DNA of 64,000 nt from Microbacterium enclense (GCF_001456955.1 NZ_KQ758467.1:1-64000), one strand, 5' to 3'. Positions 24,169-33,679 are shown, counted from the stretch's first letter. Notes: generated by a model not told the origin, from the letters alone. Numbers and translations: made by a program.

Positions 24169-26846
24169 GGGGCGTCCTCTCGGAATCGGGATGCCGCGGG
24201 CGCGCCGCCCGGCTCGGGTGGGGTGCGGTCGGCGGACACGGGCGGGCCGGATGCCGCGGTCCCCTCGCCTCGGGCCGCAGGCGAGCGGTCGTTGGTCACG
24301 GATCGCCCGAGCGGCGTCGTCGGCGTGGCCGAGCTCACCGTGTACGGATCACCCGCGGGCCGGTCGGCGGCCACCGGCAACGCCACGACCATAGTGAGCC
24401 CGCCGCCGGGGGTGTCCTCCGGCGTGAGCGTGCCGCCCATGCCCTCGGCGAAGCCGCGCGAGAGCGCGAGGCCCAGGCCGAGACCGGCGGTGTTGTCGGT
24501 GTCGCCCAGGCGCTGGAACGGCGAGAACATGTCGTCGCGGCGCTCCGCGGCGATCCCGGGGCCGTGGTCGATCACGCGAATCTCGGCGATGCCGCCCAGC
24601 CGGCTCGTCGCGATTCGCACGCGCTGCCCATCGGGGGTGTACCGGTCGGCGTTGGTCAGCACGTTCACGATCACGCGCTGCAACCGCACCGGGTCGGCGC
24701 GGAGCGCGGGCAGGTCGGGGTCGAGGGCGAGCTCGACGGCATCCGGGCCCAGCTTGAGTTCGTCGAGGGCGGCGAGCACGACCCCGGCGGCGTCCACTTC
24801 GGTCAGCGACACCGCAAGCACTCCGGCCTGCACACGACTCACGTCGAGCAGGTCGGTCACCAGCACCGACAGGGTCGCCAGGCTCTCGTCGGCGGTCTCG
24901 AGGAGCTCCCGGCGGTCGTCGTCGGAGAGGTTGTCGCCCGCGGCGCGGAGACCCCCGAGCGAGGCGACGGCGGCGGCGAGCGGGCGGCGCAGATCGTGGC
25001 TGACGGCCGACAGCAGGGCGCTTCGTACCTGATCCGTCTCGGCGAGGGCGCCGGCCTCGGCGGCCGTCTCGGCGAGGTCGGTGCGTTCGAGGGCGGCGGC
25101 GAGCTGCGCGACGACGACGTCGAGCAGGCGGCGCTCGCCGGCATCGAGATCCCGCCCGTGCAACTCGAGCACCGCGCGATCGGCGCCCACGGGAACACCC
25201 GTCGACCGGCCGTCGCGCACCGGCTCGCCGTCGGTGGCGAGCGTCGACCCATCGGATGCCACGAGCCGCACCCCCGCGAGACCGAACGCCTCGCGGGCGC
25301 GACTCACCAGCGCCGGCACGGCGCTCTCGCCCCGCAGGACGCTGCCCGCGACGGTGGCGAGCAGCTCGGCCTCGGCTGCGGCCCGGCGGGCGGCGCGGGC
25401 GCGACGGGCGGCCTGGTCGACGACGATGCTCACGAGCAGCGCGATGACCACGTACAGCCCCAGCGCGATCGCGTGCACGGGATCGCTGATGGTCACCGTG
25501 TACAGCGGCTCGATGAAGAGGAAATCGAGCGTGACCCCCGACAGCACCGCCGCGAACATCGCCGGCCAGATGCCGCCGATCAGCGCTACGACCACGACGA
25601 GCAGCTGGTACGCGAGCACGTCGGTGGTGATGGAGTCGTCGGAGCCCGTCGACAGCAGCAGCAGCGAGATGAGCGGCCCGCCGATGAGCGCGGTGACGAA
25701 GCCCAGGAGGCGACGCTTCGCGCTGAGCGCGGGGCCGGTGAGGCGCGGCAGGGTGAACCGTCCGCCGGCGCGGGCGTGATTGACGATGTGCACATCGATG
25801 TCGCCCGACAGGCGGATGACGGTCGCGCCGATGCCGGGGCCGGTGAGGGCCGCGGCCAGACGACCCCGGCGGCTCACGCCGATCACCAGCTGCGAGGCGT
25901 TCACCGAGCGGGCGAACTCGACCAGGGCGACGGCGGGGTCGTCGCCGACCACCTGGTGGTAGGTGCCGCCGAGCGTCTCGGCCAGCGCGCGCTGCTCTTC
26001 GAGCGAGCCGGGGGAGCCGCGACGCAGGCCGTCCTGCGTCGACACGTGCACGGCCACCAGCTCGCCGCCGGCCGAGCGCGCGGCGATGCGCGCGCCGCGA
26101 CGCAGCAGCGTCTCGCCCTCGGGGCCGCCGGTCAGGGCGACGACCACGCGCTCGCGCGCCTGCCATGACCCCTCGATGCCGTGCTCCGAGCGGTACCGCT
26201 GCAGTGCGGAGTCGACCTCGTCGGCCAGCCACAGCAGCGCGAGTTCGCGCAGAGCCGTGAGATTGCCGAGGCGGAAGTAGTTCGACAGGGCCGCGTCGAT
26301 CCGCTCCGCCGGATACACCGAGCCCGCCGCGAGCCTGTCGCGCAGCGACTGCGGGGCGAGGTCGACGACCTCGATCTGGTCGGCGGCGCGCACCACGGCA
26401 TCCGGAACCGTCTCGCGCTGCGCGACCCCGGTGATCTTCTCGACCACGTCGTTGAGGGAGGCGATGTGCTGCACGTTCACCGTGGTGATGACGTCGATGC
26501 CGGCGGCGAGCAGCTCGTCGACGTCGTTCCAGCGCTTGTCGTTGCGGGAGCCGGGCGCATTGGTGTGCGCGAGCTCGTCGACGAGCGCGATTCGCGGATG
26601 CCGCCGGAGCACGGCATCCAGGTCCATCTCGTCGAGCGCGACCCCGCGGTGGGCAACGGCGCGGCGGGGGACGGTCTCGAGACCCGCGGCCTGGGCGGCG
26701 GTGGCGACGCGGCCGTGGGTCTCGACGATGGCGATGACCACGTCGTGCCCTTCGTCGCGGAGGCGGCGGCCCTCCTCGAGCATCTCGTACGTCTTGCCCA
26801 CGCCGGGCGCCATGCCCAGCAGCACCCGGAGGCGCCCGCGCTTCAC
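24165..26846 (-). CDS. kdpD: Potassium/turgor sensor kinase KdpD
   Basis: The 893-residue kinase starts with the KdpD domain (Walker A GMAPGVGKTYE at 11-21; ALVDELAHTNAPGSRNDKRW). A USP domain follows at about 225-345, then four clustered membrane helices (about 385-495), a GAF-like region, and a HisKA/HATPase core. The phospho-acceptor His is in AVSHDLRRPLAAAVASL, with HGPGIA and TAGLGLGLALSRGF in the ATP lid. Length is standard. The start is GTG. It overlaps both kdpE and the small repeat-derived frame upstream by GTGA. A Thr/Pro/Gly-rich C-terminal tail is variable. Confidence 0.95.
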   Translation of the reverse strand: MKRGRLRVLLGMAPGVGKTYEMLEEGRRLRDEGHDVVIAIVETHGRVATAAQAAGLETVPRRAVAHRGVALDEMDLDAVLRRHPRIALVDELAHTNAPGSRNDKRWNDVDELLAAGIDVITTVNVQHIASLNDVVEKITGVAQRETVPDAVVRAADQIEVVDLAPQSLRDRLAAGSVYPAERIDAALSNYFRLGNLTALRELALLWLADEVDSALQRYRSEHGIEGSWQARERVVVALTGGPEGETLLRRGARIAARSAGGELVAVHVSTQDGLRRGSPGSLEEQRALAETLGGTYHQVVGDDPAVALVEFARSVNASQLVIGVSRRGRLAAALTGPGIGATVIRLSGDIDVHIVNHARAGGRFTLPRLTGPALSAKRRLLGFVTALIGGPLISLLLLSTGSDDSITTDVLAYQLLVVVVALIGGIWPAMFAAVLSGVTLDFLFIEPLYTVTISDPVHAIALGLYVVIALLVSIVVDQAARRARAARRAAAEAELLATVAGSVLRGESAVPALVSRAREAFGLAGVRLVASDGSTLATDGEPVRDGRSTGVPVGADRAVLELHGRDLDAGERRLLDVVVAQLAAALERTDLAETAAEAGALAETDQVRSALLSAVSHDLRRPLAAAVASLGGLRAAGDNLSDDDRRELLETADESLATLSVLVTDLLDVSRVQAGVLAVSLTEVDAAGVVLAALDELKLGPDAVELALDPDLPALRADPVRLQRVIVNVLTNADRYTPDGQRVRIATSRLGGIAEIRVIDHGPGIAAERRDDMFSPFQRLGDTDNTAGLGLGLALSRGFAEGMGGTLTPEDTPGGGLTMVVALPVAADRPAGDPYTVSSATPTTPLGRSVTNDRSPAARGEGTAASGPPVSADRTPPEPGGAPAASRFREDAP

Positions 26847-27088
26847 GCGTCCGCCCCCGCACTCGTGCGTCGGGAGGTCCCTGAGCCTGTCGAAGGGACC
26901 GGTGCCGAGAGGGTTCCGGTGGCTTCGACGGGCACAGCCACCTGGGTTGTTTGCTCAGCCACTTCCATCGCTCGCGAGGTTCCTGAGCCTGTCGAAGGGA
27001 CCGGGACCCTCGCCGGTGCCGCGATGCACACGCGAACCCGCCGCCGCGCGGGAAGCGCGACGGCGGAAGGGGACGCGACGACGGGCAT
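26843..27088 (-). CDS. Possible repeat-derived small ORF between kdpC and kdpD
   Basis: This 81-codon frame starts ATG 18 bp after the kdpC stop and ends in a TGA overlapping the kdpD GTG. Its sequence is built largely from palindromic-element translations: VPVPSTGSGTSR occurs twice, with VAVPVEATGT between them. No domain is seen. It may be a coupling ORF that keeps kdpD translated after element insertion, or simply an open frame without a product. Confidence 0.25.
   Translation of the reverse strand: MPVVASPSAVALPARRRVRVCIAAPARVPVPSTGSGTSRAMEVAEQTTQVAVPVEATGTLSAPVPSTGSGTSRRTSAGADA
26876..27002 (-). repeat. Three palindromic elements in the kdpC-kdpD spacer
   Basis: Copies at 26876-26900, 26918-26942 and 26978-27002 share the core CTTCGACRGGCTCAG (or its complement). 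The outer two have GGTCC/GGACC-type arms, the middle one GGTGGCT/AGCCACC. The 260-bp spacer otherwise holds only the small open frame. Confidence 0.85.
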
Positions 27089-27106
27089 GTCAGCGATTCT
27101 CGTCGC

Positions 27107-27691
27107 TCAGAGGGCGTCGAGCGCGCGGTTGAGCTCGAACACGTTGACGCGCGGGTCGCCGAGGAAGCCGAGGTCGCGGGGCAGCGTGAGCTCGGTGACC
27201 AGCGCTTCGACGTCGGCGACAGGGATGCCACGGGCGTCGGCGATCCGCGCGACCTGGCGTTCGGCGTTCGCGACGGAGATGTCGGGATCGAGGCCCGAGC
27301 CCGAGGCGGTGACCGCATCGGCGGGGACCGTGCCCGAGCCGTTCAGCGCCTCGAAAGCGGAACGGTTCGCGGCGATCGAGTCGATGAGATCGGCGTTCTC
27401 GGGGCCGAGGTTCGAGCCCGTCGAGGCGGAGGAGTCGTAGCCGGCGGCGGACGGACGGGACTGGAAGTACTGCGGGAGCGCCTGTCCGTCGGCATCCTGG
27501 AACGATTGCCCGATCAGCGGGGAGCCGCTCACCGAGCCGTCGGCCGTGCGGACGAGCGACCCGTTCGCCTGGAACGGCAGGGCGACCTGACCGATCGCGG
27601 TGACCAGCAGCATGTAGCCGACGCCGAGCACAGCGGTGAAGACGAGCATCGCGCGGACGGCGACGCCGGCGGTACGCAGGGAGGCGCGCAT
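27107..27691 (-). CDS. kdpC: Potassium-transporting ATPase subunit KdpC
   Basis: The 194-residue periplasmic-side subunit has one N-terminal membrane helix (VAVRAMLVFTAVLGVGYMLLVTAIGQ). Conserved stretches follow: GSPLIGQSF, YFQSRPSAAGYD, SGSNLGP and DAVTASGSGLDPDISVANAERQVARIA. It stabilises the KdpFABC complex. The start is 11 bp after the kdpB stop. The order A-B-C is normal; kdpD follows after the repeat-filled spacer. Confidence 0.95.
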   Translation of the reverse strand: MRASLRTAGVAVRAMLVFTAVLGVGYMLLVTAIGQVALPFQANGSLVRTADGSVSGSPLIGQSFQDADGQALPQYFQSRPSAAGYDSSASTGSNLGPENADLIDSIAANRSAFEALNGSGTVPADAVTASGSGLDPDISVANAERQVARIADARGIPVADVEALVTELTLPRDLGFLGDPRVNVFELNRALDAL

Positions 27692-27702
27692 GACGGGGCC
27701 TT

Positions 27703-30129
27703 TCAGAAGCCGGGGAGCAGGCTCACGACGAGGTCGATGAGCTTGATGCCGATGAAGGGGACGAGGACGCCGCCGAGCCCGTAGACGAGCAGGTTGCGGC
27801 TGAGGATGCTCGAGGCGCTGGCCGCGCGATACTTCACACCGCGCAGAGCCAGGGGGATGAGCACGATGATCACGATCGCGTTGAAGATGATGGCGCTGAG
27901 CACCGCGGATGCCGGTGACGACAACTGCATGATGTTCAGCACCGCGAGCCCGGGGAAGACCCCCATGAACATCGCCGGGATGATCGCGAAGTACTTCGCG
28001 ATGTCGTTGGCGAGCGAGAAGGTCGTCAGGGCGCCGCGCGTGATGAGCAGCTGCTTGCCGATGCGCACGATGTCGATGAGTTTGGTCGGGTCGGAATCGA
28101 GGTCGACCATGTTGCCCGCCTCTTTGGCGGCGGAGGTGCCCGTGTTCATCGCCACGCCGACATCGGCTTGCGCGAGCGCGGGCGCGTCGTTCGTGCCGTC
28201 GCCGGTCATGGCGACGAGGTTGCCGCCCTCCTGCTCGCGCTGGATGAGGGCGAGCTTGTCTTCGGGCGTCGCCTCGGCGAGGTAGTCGTCGACGCCCGCC
28301 TCGGCGGCGATCGCCTTCGCGGTCAGGGGGTTGTCGCCCGTGATCATCACGGTGCGGATGCCCATTGCGCGCAGCTCCTCGAAACGCTCGCGCAGACCGT
28401 CTTTCACGACATCTTTGAGGTGGATGACGCCGAGCACACGGCCCTCGCCGGTAGGGGTCTCGGCGAAGGTGGCTGAGCCTGTCGAAGCCACCGGTTCTGC
28501 GCGGGTTCCGGTCCCGTCGATGGGCTCAGGGACCTCGGTGCGGGCGGAGGCGGCTGAGCTCGTCGAAGCCGCCGGGCCGTGCGTGGTGCCGGTCCCTTCG
28601 ACGAGCTCAGGGACCTCGGTTGCGAGAGCGGTCGCTGAGCCTGTCGAAGCGTCCGCGGGGGTCCACGTCGCCACGACCAGGGGCGTGCCGCCGGACTGCG
28701 AGATGGCATCCGTCTCGCTCTGCAGCTGCGCGCGCAGCACCTCGGCAACGGGGGAGCCGGATGCCGCGAGCCAGGCCACCACGGCGGATGCGGCGCCCTT
28801 GCGTACCCGCGTGCCGTCGGCGAGGTCGAGGCCGCTCATGCGGGTCTGCGCCGTGAAGGGCACGGGCTCGGCGCCGCGGGGCATCTCGGCGACGATGCCC
28901 TGCGCGGCCGCGAGCTCGACCACCGAGACGCCCTCGGGCGTCGGATCGGCCTGCGACGACAGCGACGCGTACTCCGCAAGCAGCGCGGCCCCGACACCGT
29001 CGAGCGGTACGAACGCCGAGGCGCGGCGGTTGCCGTAGGTGATCGTGCCGGTCTTGTCGAGCAGCAGGGTCGTGACGTCTCCCGCGGCCTCGACCGCGCG
29101 CCCCGACATCGCCAGGACGTTGCGCTGCACCAGGCGGTCCATGCCGGCGATGCCGATCGCGCTCAGCAGCGCGCCGATGGTGGTGGGGATCAGGCAGACC
29201 AGGAGCGCCACGAGAACGGGGATCGACACCGGCGACTCGACAGGCTCAGGGACCACAGCGGAGGCGATCGGGTTGAGCACCAGTACGACCACGACGAACA
29301 CGATCGACAGGCTCGCAAGCAGGATGTTCAGCGCGATTTCATTCGGTGTGCGCTGGCGCGACGCGCCCTCGACGAGAGCGATCATGCGATCGACGAACGT
29401 CTCTCCGGGCTTGGACGTGATCTTCACGACGATCCGGTCGCTGAGCACGCGGGTGCCGCCCGTGACCGCGCTGCGGTCGCCGCCCGACTCGCGCACGACC
29501 GGGGCCGACTCGCCCGTGATGGCGGATTCGTCGACGGTCGCGATGCCGTGCACGATGTCGCCGTCGCCGGGGATCAGCTCGCCCGTCTCGACGAGCACGA
29601 TGTCGCCGACGCGGAGGTCGCCCGACGGGACGTCCTCGGTGGCCGCCCCGGATGCCGCGGGATCGTCGGCGGCGTAGGAAACCACCCGGCGGGCCGAGGT
29701 GGTCGTGCGCGTCTTGCGCAGGGTCGCGGCCTGTGCCTTGCCGCGGCCCTCGGCGACCGACTCGGCGATGTTCGCGAAGAACACGGTGAGCCACAGCCAC
29801 ACGGCGATGCCCCACGTGAAGCCGAACGGGAGCTGATCGGCGGCGGACCCGCTACCGGACGCTGAGCCCGTCGAAGCGTCGCCCAGGAACGGCTCCGCGA
29901 CCGCGATCAGCGTTGTCAACGCCGCGCCCACCCACACGAGGAACATCACGGGGTTCCGCCACTGCGCGGCGGGGTCGAGCTTCTTCGCGGCGCCCGGGAG
30001 GGCGGCGACGATCTGCGCGGCGCTGAATGCGCGGCGGGGTCCTTCGGCAGGCTCGGGGGCCGCGTGGCGCGGAGCCGGGGCCGGCCCTTCGACGGGCTCG
30101 GGGACCGCGGGAGCGAGGGGTGTGGACAT
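27703..30129 (-). CDS. kdpB: Potassium-transporting ATPase ATP-binding subunit KdpB, with repeat-encoded insertions
   Basis: The 808-residue P-type ATPase powers high-affinity potassium import. It keeps TGES (about 205-208), [10 protein letters not shown] with phospho-Asp358, [14 protein letters not shown] and [12 protein letters not shown]. The family norm is about 680-710 residues. The excess comes from in-frame palindromic elements at about 9-30 (VPEPVEGP), 84-97 ([12 protein letters not shown]), 292-300 (VPEPVESP) and 491-563 ([20 protein letters not shown] and on). The last lies in the nucleotide domain before GRVLGVIHL. All keep the frame, and catalytic motifs are intact. The start ATG shares a base with the kdpA stop (TGATG). 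Confidence 0.95.
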   Translation of the reverse strand: MSTPLAPAVPEPVEGPAPAPRHAAPEPAEGPRRAFSAAQIVAALPGAAKKLDPAAQWRNPVMFLVWVGAALTTLIAVAEPFLGDASTGSASGSGSAADQLPFGFTWGIAVWLWLTVFFANIAESVAEGRGKAQAATLRKTRTTTSARRVVSYAADDPAASGAATEDVPSGDLRVGDIVLVETGELIPGDGDIVHGIATVDESAITGESAPVVRESGGDRSAVTGGTRVLSDRIVVKITSKPGETFVDRMIALVEGASRQRTPNEIALNILLASLSIVFVVVVLVLNPIASAVVPEPVESPVSIPVLVALLVCLIPTTIGALLSAIGIAGMDRLVQRNVLAMSGRAVEAAGDVTTLLLDKTGTITYGNRRASAFVPLDGVGAALLAEYASLSSQADPTPEGVSVVELAAAQGIVAEMPRGAEPVPFTAQTRMSGLDLADGTRVRKGAASAVVAWLAASGSPVAEVLRAQLQSETDAISQSGGTPLVVATWTPADASTGSATALATEVPELVEGTGTTHGPAASTSSAASARTEVPEPIDGTGTRAEPVASTGSATFAETPTGEGRVLGVIHLKDVVKDGLRERFEELRAMGIRTVMITGDNPLTAKAIAAEAGVDDYLAEATPEDKLALIQREQEGGNLVAMTGDGTNDAPALAQADVGVAMNTGTSAAKEAGNMVDLDSDPTKLIDIVRIGKQLLITRGALTTFSLANDIAKYFAIIPAMFMGVFPGLAVLNIMQLSSPASAVLSAIIFNAIVIIVLIPLALRGVKYRAASASSILSRNLLVYGLGGVLVPFIGIKLIDLVVSLLPGF
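28468..28654. repeat. Six palindromic elements inside the kdpB nucleotide domain
   Basis: Copies at 28468-28492, 28510-28534, 28549-28573, 28591-28615 and 28630-28654 follow one another at about 40-bp steps, with both orientations alternating. Arms vary together: GGTGGCT/AGCCACC, GGTCCC/GGGACC, GGCGGCT/AGCCGCC. Five copies are clear; a possible sixth is too decayed to count with confidence. The step preserves the reading frame. Confidence 0.85.
29229..29254. repeat. Palindromic element inside kdpB (membrane loop)
   Basis: ACTCGACAGGCTCAGGGACC encodes part of VPEPVESP between two membrane helices. The left arm is decayed. Confidence 0.7.
29857..29880. repeat. Palindromic element inside kdpB (first periplasmic loop)
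   Basis: GGACGCT-GAGCCCGTCGA-AGCGTC has yet another matched arm pair and encodes DASTGSAS. Confidence 0.75.
30037..30106. repeat. Two palindromic elements in the 5' end of kdpB
   Basis: Copies at about 30037-30062 (CCTTCGGCAGGCTCGG) and 30083-30106 (CCCTTCGACGGGCTCGGGG) encode APEPAEGP and VPEPVEGP in the N-terminal tail. Confidence 0.75.
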
Positions 30130-31814
30130 CAGAGCGCAAGTCCTTCGGCGAGGGGTCCGAGGGTGAGGACCGGGAAGTAGGTGAGGGCCGTGACGATCGC
30201 GGCCACGCCGGCGAGCAGACCCGCGAACTGCGGGCGGTGCGTCGGCAGGGTGCCGGCGGTGGCGGGCACGGCATCCTGGGCCGCCAGCGCCCCGGCGAGG
30301 GCCAGCACGAACACGATCGGCAGGAAGCGTCCGAGCAGCATGGCCACGGCGAGGGCCGTGTTGAACCACGGGGTGTTGGCGGTCAGACCCGCGAAAGCGG
30401 AGCCGTTGTTGTTCGCCGCCGAGGTGAAGGCGTACAGCACCTCGCTCAGGCCGTGCACGCCCGGGTTGAGTATCGAGGTGCCCTCGACATCGTCCCGGAT
30501 GCCAGGAACGCCGAAGCTCAGCGCGGTGCCCGCGAGCACGAGGGTGGGCGTGACGAGGATGTACAGGCTGGCGAGCTTGATCTCCCTCGGGCCGATCTTC
30601 TTACCCAGATACTCCGGCGTGCGGCCGATCAGCAGACCGCCGACGAACACCGCGATCACGGCGAGGATCAGCATGCCGTACAGGCCCGAACCGACGCCGC
30701 CCGGTGCGATCTCGCCAAGCATCATGTTGAGCATCGGCATGCCGCCGCCCAGCGCCGTGTAGCTGTCGTGCATCGAGTTCACGGCCCCGGTCGAGGTCAG
30801 CGTGCTGGTGGAGCCGAACAGCGTCGAGCCGAAGATGCCGAACCGCACCTCCTTGCCTTCCATCGCGCCGCCCGCGAGCATCGGCGCGGTGCCGGCCCCG
30901 GCCATCTCGGCCCAGGTGAGCAGGGCGGTGGATGCCGCGAAGATCGCGGCCATCACACCGAGGATCGTGTAGCCCTGGTGGTCGTCGCCCACGATGCGGC
31001 CGAACGCGCGGGGGAGCGAGAACGGGATGACGAGCATCAGGAAGATCTGGAAGAGGTTCGTCCAGGGCGTCGGATTCTCGAACGGGTGCGCGGAGTTGAC
31101 GTTGAAGATGCCGCCGCCGTTCGTGCCGAGCAGCTTGATCGCCTCCTGCGAGGCCGCCGGCCCACCCGGGATGGACTGGGCCGCGCCTGCGAGGGTCGTG
31201 GCATCCGTGAACCCGTTGAGATTCTGGATGACGCCGCCCGCCAGCAGCACGATCGCCGCGACGACCGAGACGGGCAGCAGCAGGCGGAAGGTGCCGCGCA
31301 CGAGGTCGACCCAGAAGTTTCCGATCACGCCGCTGCGGCGGAAGGCGAAGCCGCGCACGAGGGCGACGGCGACGGCGATGCCGACGGCCGCGCTGACGAA
31401 GTTCTGCACGGTGAGGGCCGCGAACTGTGCGGTGTAACCGAGGGTGGTCTCACCGCCGTACGACTGCCAGTTGGTGTTGGTGACGAACGAGATCGCGGTG
31501 TTGAACGACAGTGCTTCGCCGGGGGCTTCGAGGCCGAGGGAGTACGGCAGCACCGTCTGCAGGCGCAGGAGGGCGTAGACGAGCACGACGCCGACGAACG
31601 AGAACAGCAGCACCGACCGCAGGTACGCCTGCCAGGTCTGGGCGCTGCGCGGGTCGACGCCGATCAGGCGGTAGGTGCCGCGCTCGACGACGAGATCGCG
31701 CTCGCCGGTGTAGATGCGGGCGATGTAGTCGCCGAGCGGGCGGTACGCCAGGCCGAGGGTGGTGATCAGGGTGAGGCTGGTCAGGACGATGGACCAGATG
31801 GTTCCGGCATCCAT
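30129..31814 (-). CDS. kdpA: Potassium-transporting ATPase potassium-binding subunit KdpA
   Basis: The 561-residue channel-like subunit has about ten membrane helices and four selectivity-loop regions: [61 protein letters not shown] and [14 protein letters not shown]. This is the normal length. It starts at ATG 31812-31814, two bases after the kdpF stop, and its stop overlaps the kdpB ATG. No element insertions are seen here, unlike kdpB. Confidence 0.96.
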   Translation of the reverse strand: MDAGTIWSIVLTSLTLITTLGLAYRPLGDYIARIYTGERDLVVERGTYRLIGVDPRSAQTWQAYLRSVLLFSFVGVVLVYALLRLQTVLPYSLGLEAPGEALSFNTAISFVTNTNWQSYGGETTLGYTAQFAALTVQNFVSAAVGIAVAVALVRGFAFRRSGVIGNFWVDLVRGTFRLLLPVSVVAAIVLLAGGVIQNLNGFTDATTLAGAAQSIPGGPAASQEAIKLLGTNGGGIFNVNSAHPFENPTPWTNLFQIFLMLVIPFSLPRAFGRIVGDDHQGYTILGVMAAIFAASTALLTWAEMAGAGTAPMLAGGAMEGKEVRFGIFGSTLFGSTSTLTSTGAVNSMHDSYTALGGGMPMLNMMLGEIAPGGVGSGLYGMLILAVIAVFVGGLLIGRTPEYLGKKIGPREIKLASLYILVTPTLVLAGTALSFGVPGIRDDVEGTSILNPGVHGLSEVLYAFTSAANNNGSAFAGLTANTPWFNTALAVAMLLGRFLPIVFVLALAGALAAQDAVPATAGTLPTHRPQFAGLLAGVAAIVTALTYFPVLTLGPLAEGLAL

Positions 31815-31815
31815 G

Positions 31816-31902
31816 TCAGAACTTCTCGGGGCGCACGAGCGCAACGACGAGATACACCACGGCGGCGACCGCGAGTGCGGCGGCGAGGATCGAGAAGAAC
31901 AT
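31816..31902 (-). CDS. kdpF: Potassium-transporting ATPase small subunit KdpF
   Basis: The 28-residue peptide is one hydrophobic helix ([21 protein letters not shown]) ending RPEKF, the KdpF signature tail. It stabilises KdpFABC. Its ATG overlaps the stop of the 54-codon ORF upstream (TGATG), and the kdpA ATG follows immediately. Confidence 0.9.
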   Translation of the reverse strand: MFFSILAAALAVAAVVYLVVALVRPEKF

Positions 31903-32066
31903 CACGGTCGCTCGACCCCGCTTCCCGCGGGGCGGGAGCGGCCCGGCGCGGAAGTGCGGGGCGACGAGGGGCGGGCTTCGGGCCCGAGCCGCTCGACCCC
32001 CTTGGCGACGAGCGCGACCAGCGCGAACAGCGCGACGGTCACGGCGAGGAAGACGACATCGAGCAC
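31902..32066 (-). CDS. 54-residue single-helix membrane protein at the head of the kdp operon
   Basis: A GTG start at 32064-32066 opens VLDVVFLAVTVALFALVALVAKGVERLG followed by a Pro/Ser/Arg-rich cytosolic tail. There is one membrane helix. The TGA overlaps the kdpF ATG, so it is translated with kdpF and is the first gene of the operon. It is not a KdpF duplicate, since it lacks RPEKF. I believe small ORFs of this kind recur ahead of actinobacterial kdpF, but no function is known to me. Confidence 0.75.
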   Translation of the reverse strand: MLDVVFLAVTVALFALVALVAKGVERLGPEARPSSPRTSAPGRSRPAGSGVERP

Positions 32067-32166
32067 GACGACTCCAGGTTCGGAGGTGTCCGCGGCGGAC
32101 CGCGGGCGCCGCGGGGCGGCACGTGTGTCGATACAACTCCGCCGGGCCGTGGCATCCGGGCGTCCT

Positions 32167-32203
32167 TACGGTTTCCCTACGGCTCGCCGACGGACCCATA
32201 CGG
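32167..32203 (-). promoter_or_regulatory. Candidate KdpE binding repeats
   Basis: TACGG occurs at 32167-32171, 32178-32182 and 32199-32203. The first two are 11 bp apart and the next 21 bp on, matching the helical spacing of OmpR-family direct repeats. They lie about 100 bp upstream of the first kdp start. Binding is inferred from position. Confidence 0.4.
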
Positions 32204-32235
32204 ACTGCTGACGGGGTGGGTGCGACGAGGGCCGA

Positions 32236-32498
32236 GCACGACTCCTGCGGAGGAAGCCGCGAGAGCGGGCGAGCGCGTCGGAAGGGCCGATGTGCAGGAG
32301 TTGTGCCCGGGGTGACGGACCCGCGGCCGGCGCCGCGGCATGCCGGCGAGTCAGGGGCCGCGCCTCCGCCCGCGCCTGCCGGCGGAGCCGTCGGGCGGAG
32401 CGGCCGCCGCCGTCGGGCCGGTCGCCCGCACAACTCCTGCACAAAGCACCTCTCGGCGCGGCAGACGACCCGGATACCGGCACCTGCAGGAGTCGTGC
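32236..32498 (+). repeat. Two more 71-bp family A inverted repeats
   Basis: Unit 3 (32236-32306) has arms GCACGACTCCTGCG and TGCAGGAGTTGTGC. Unit 4 (32428-32498) has GCACAACTCCTGCA and TGCAGGAGTCGTGC. Both are exactly 71 bp, like the 19 kb pair, 192 bp apart start to start. The right arm of unit 3 and left arm of unit 4 can also pair across 121 bp. They fill the gap between the kdp promoter and arfB. Confidence 0.85.
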
Positions 32499-32536
32499 GC
32501 GCGCCGCGGGGGAGCGAGGCGGCGCAAGATGGACAC

Positions 32537-32974
32537 ATGCCTGCATCCGACGACCCCGGTGTGCGGGTCTCGGCCGGGCTCGTGATCCCGGCGTCCGAGC
32601 TGTCGTGGCGGTTCTCGCGGTCGTCGGGTCCCGGAGGGCAGGGCGTGAACACCGCCGATTCCCGGGTGGAGCTGATGTGGGATGCCGCCTCGTCGGGCGC
32701 ACTGACCCCGGTGCAGCGGCAGCGGATCGTCGAGCGGCTGGGCAACCGCCTGGTCGCCGGCGTGCTCACCATCGCGGCGTCGGAGCACCGCAACCAGCTG
32801 CGCAACCGCGACGCCGCGCGCGCCCGCCTCGCCGCGATCGTGGCCGAAGCGGTGCGTGCTCCGGCGCCTCCCCGCCGCGCGACGAAGCCGACGCGCGGCT
32901 CGACCGAGCGCCGCCTGCAGGCGAAGCAGCGTCGCACCGATGTCAAGCGGATGCGTCAGCGGCCGACCGACTGA
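32537..32974 (+). CDS. arfB: Alternative ribosome-rescue factor (ArfB/YaeJ-like peptidyl-tRNA hydrolase)
   Basis: The 145-residue protein has the release-factor GGQ motif in RSSGPGGQGVNTADSRVELMWD. The rest of the domain follows (LGNRLVAGVLTIAASEHRNQLRNRDAARARL), with a basic C-terminal tail (RRATKPTRGSTERRLQAKQRRTDVKRMRQR) that would enter the empty mRNA channel. Length matches ArfB. CAAGAT lies 6 nt before the ATG, suggesting a leaderless start. It frees ribosomes stalled on non-stop mRNA. Confidence 0.93.
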   Translation: MPASDDPGVRVSAGLVIPASELSWRFSRSSGPGGQGVNTADSRVELMWDAASSGALTPVQRQRIVERLGNRLVAGVLTIAASEHRNQLRNRDAARARLAAIVAEAVRAPAPPRRATKPTRGSTERRLQAKQRRTDVKRMRQRPTD

Positions 32975-33063
32975 CGTCGGCTGCGTGGAGGCCACTCTCG
33001 GCCCCGGCGCGGGGCTCAGCCGGTCCTCAGCCGCGGGGCCCGGCCTCAGCCGCAGCGCCCGCC

Positions 33064-33429
33064 TCAGCCCGCCGCGCCGCCGTCCGCTCGGCGGCGGCGC
33101 ACCTGCTCCTCGAGGTCGGCCAGGTGCATCTCGCGCTCCAGGTCGGCGATCTGCTGCTCCGTGCTCCGCGCATCGTGCGGGTGCGGTGCGGGCGAGGGGT
33201 CGGGCGTCTTCTGCCACCGCCGCGGGTCGCCGAATGTCATCGGCGTCGAGCGCTGCTCGTACTCGCGACCGAGCGTGAACCACAGGATCGAGCCGATCAG
33301 CGGCAGCAGCACGATGAAGAACACCCAGACGAACTTCGGCATGTGTTTGACCTGGTCGTCACGGCGGGTGATGGCATCGATGAGCGCGATCACCATGACG
33401 GTCAAGGTCAGCAGGGCGAGGATCGGCAT
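33064..33429 (-). CDS. PLDc_N-type small membrane protein
   Basis: The 121-residue protein starts MPILALLTLTVMVIALIDAITRRDDQVKHMPKFVWVFFIVLLPLIGSILWFTLGREYE, the two-helix phospholipase D N-terminal-like domain with its R-D-D and W-F-x-x-G-R features. A charged coiled tail follows (TEQQIADLEREMHLADLEEQVRRRR). There is no catalytic PLD part. Its role is unknown. It converges with arfB. A region of low-complexity sequence, 33430-33637, holds nothing else. Confidence 0.8.
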   Translation of the reverse strand: MPILALLTLTVMVIALIDAITRRDDQVKHMPKFVWVFFIVLLPLIGSILWFTLGREYEQRSTPMTFGDPRRWQKTPDPSPAPHPHDARSTEQQIADLEREMHLADLEEQVRRRRADGGAAG

Positions 33430-33637
33430 GACATCCACCCTGGCGTGAGCACGCGGCGGTGTCCATGTTCGGTGCCGCGGGCGGCGCGTGCCGCGCTCCG
33501 GAGAGAAGGGCTGGCAGAGGCACGCCTCGGCCCTTTTCGGCCCGGTTCGCCGCGAGGTTCCGGAGCCCCGCACACCCCGGCCTGCGGCGGGGCGAGCGCG
33601 ACCCAATATGCGGAACCGTGCACGACCGGCCCCGCAA

Positions 33638-33674
33638 CGCCGACGCCCCCACCACGAGGGCGGGGGCGTCGGCG
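33638..33674 (-). terminator. Hairpin terminator of the KimA-like gene
   Basis: CGCCGACGCCCCC (33638-33650) pairs perfectly with GGGGGCGTCGGCG (33662-33674), 5 bp after the stop on the minus strand. Confidence 0.75.
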
Positions 33675-33679
33675 CGGAT

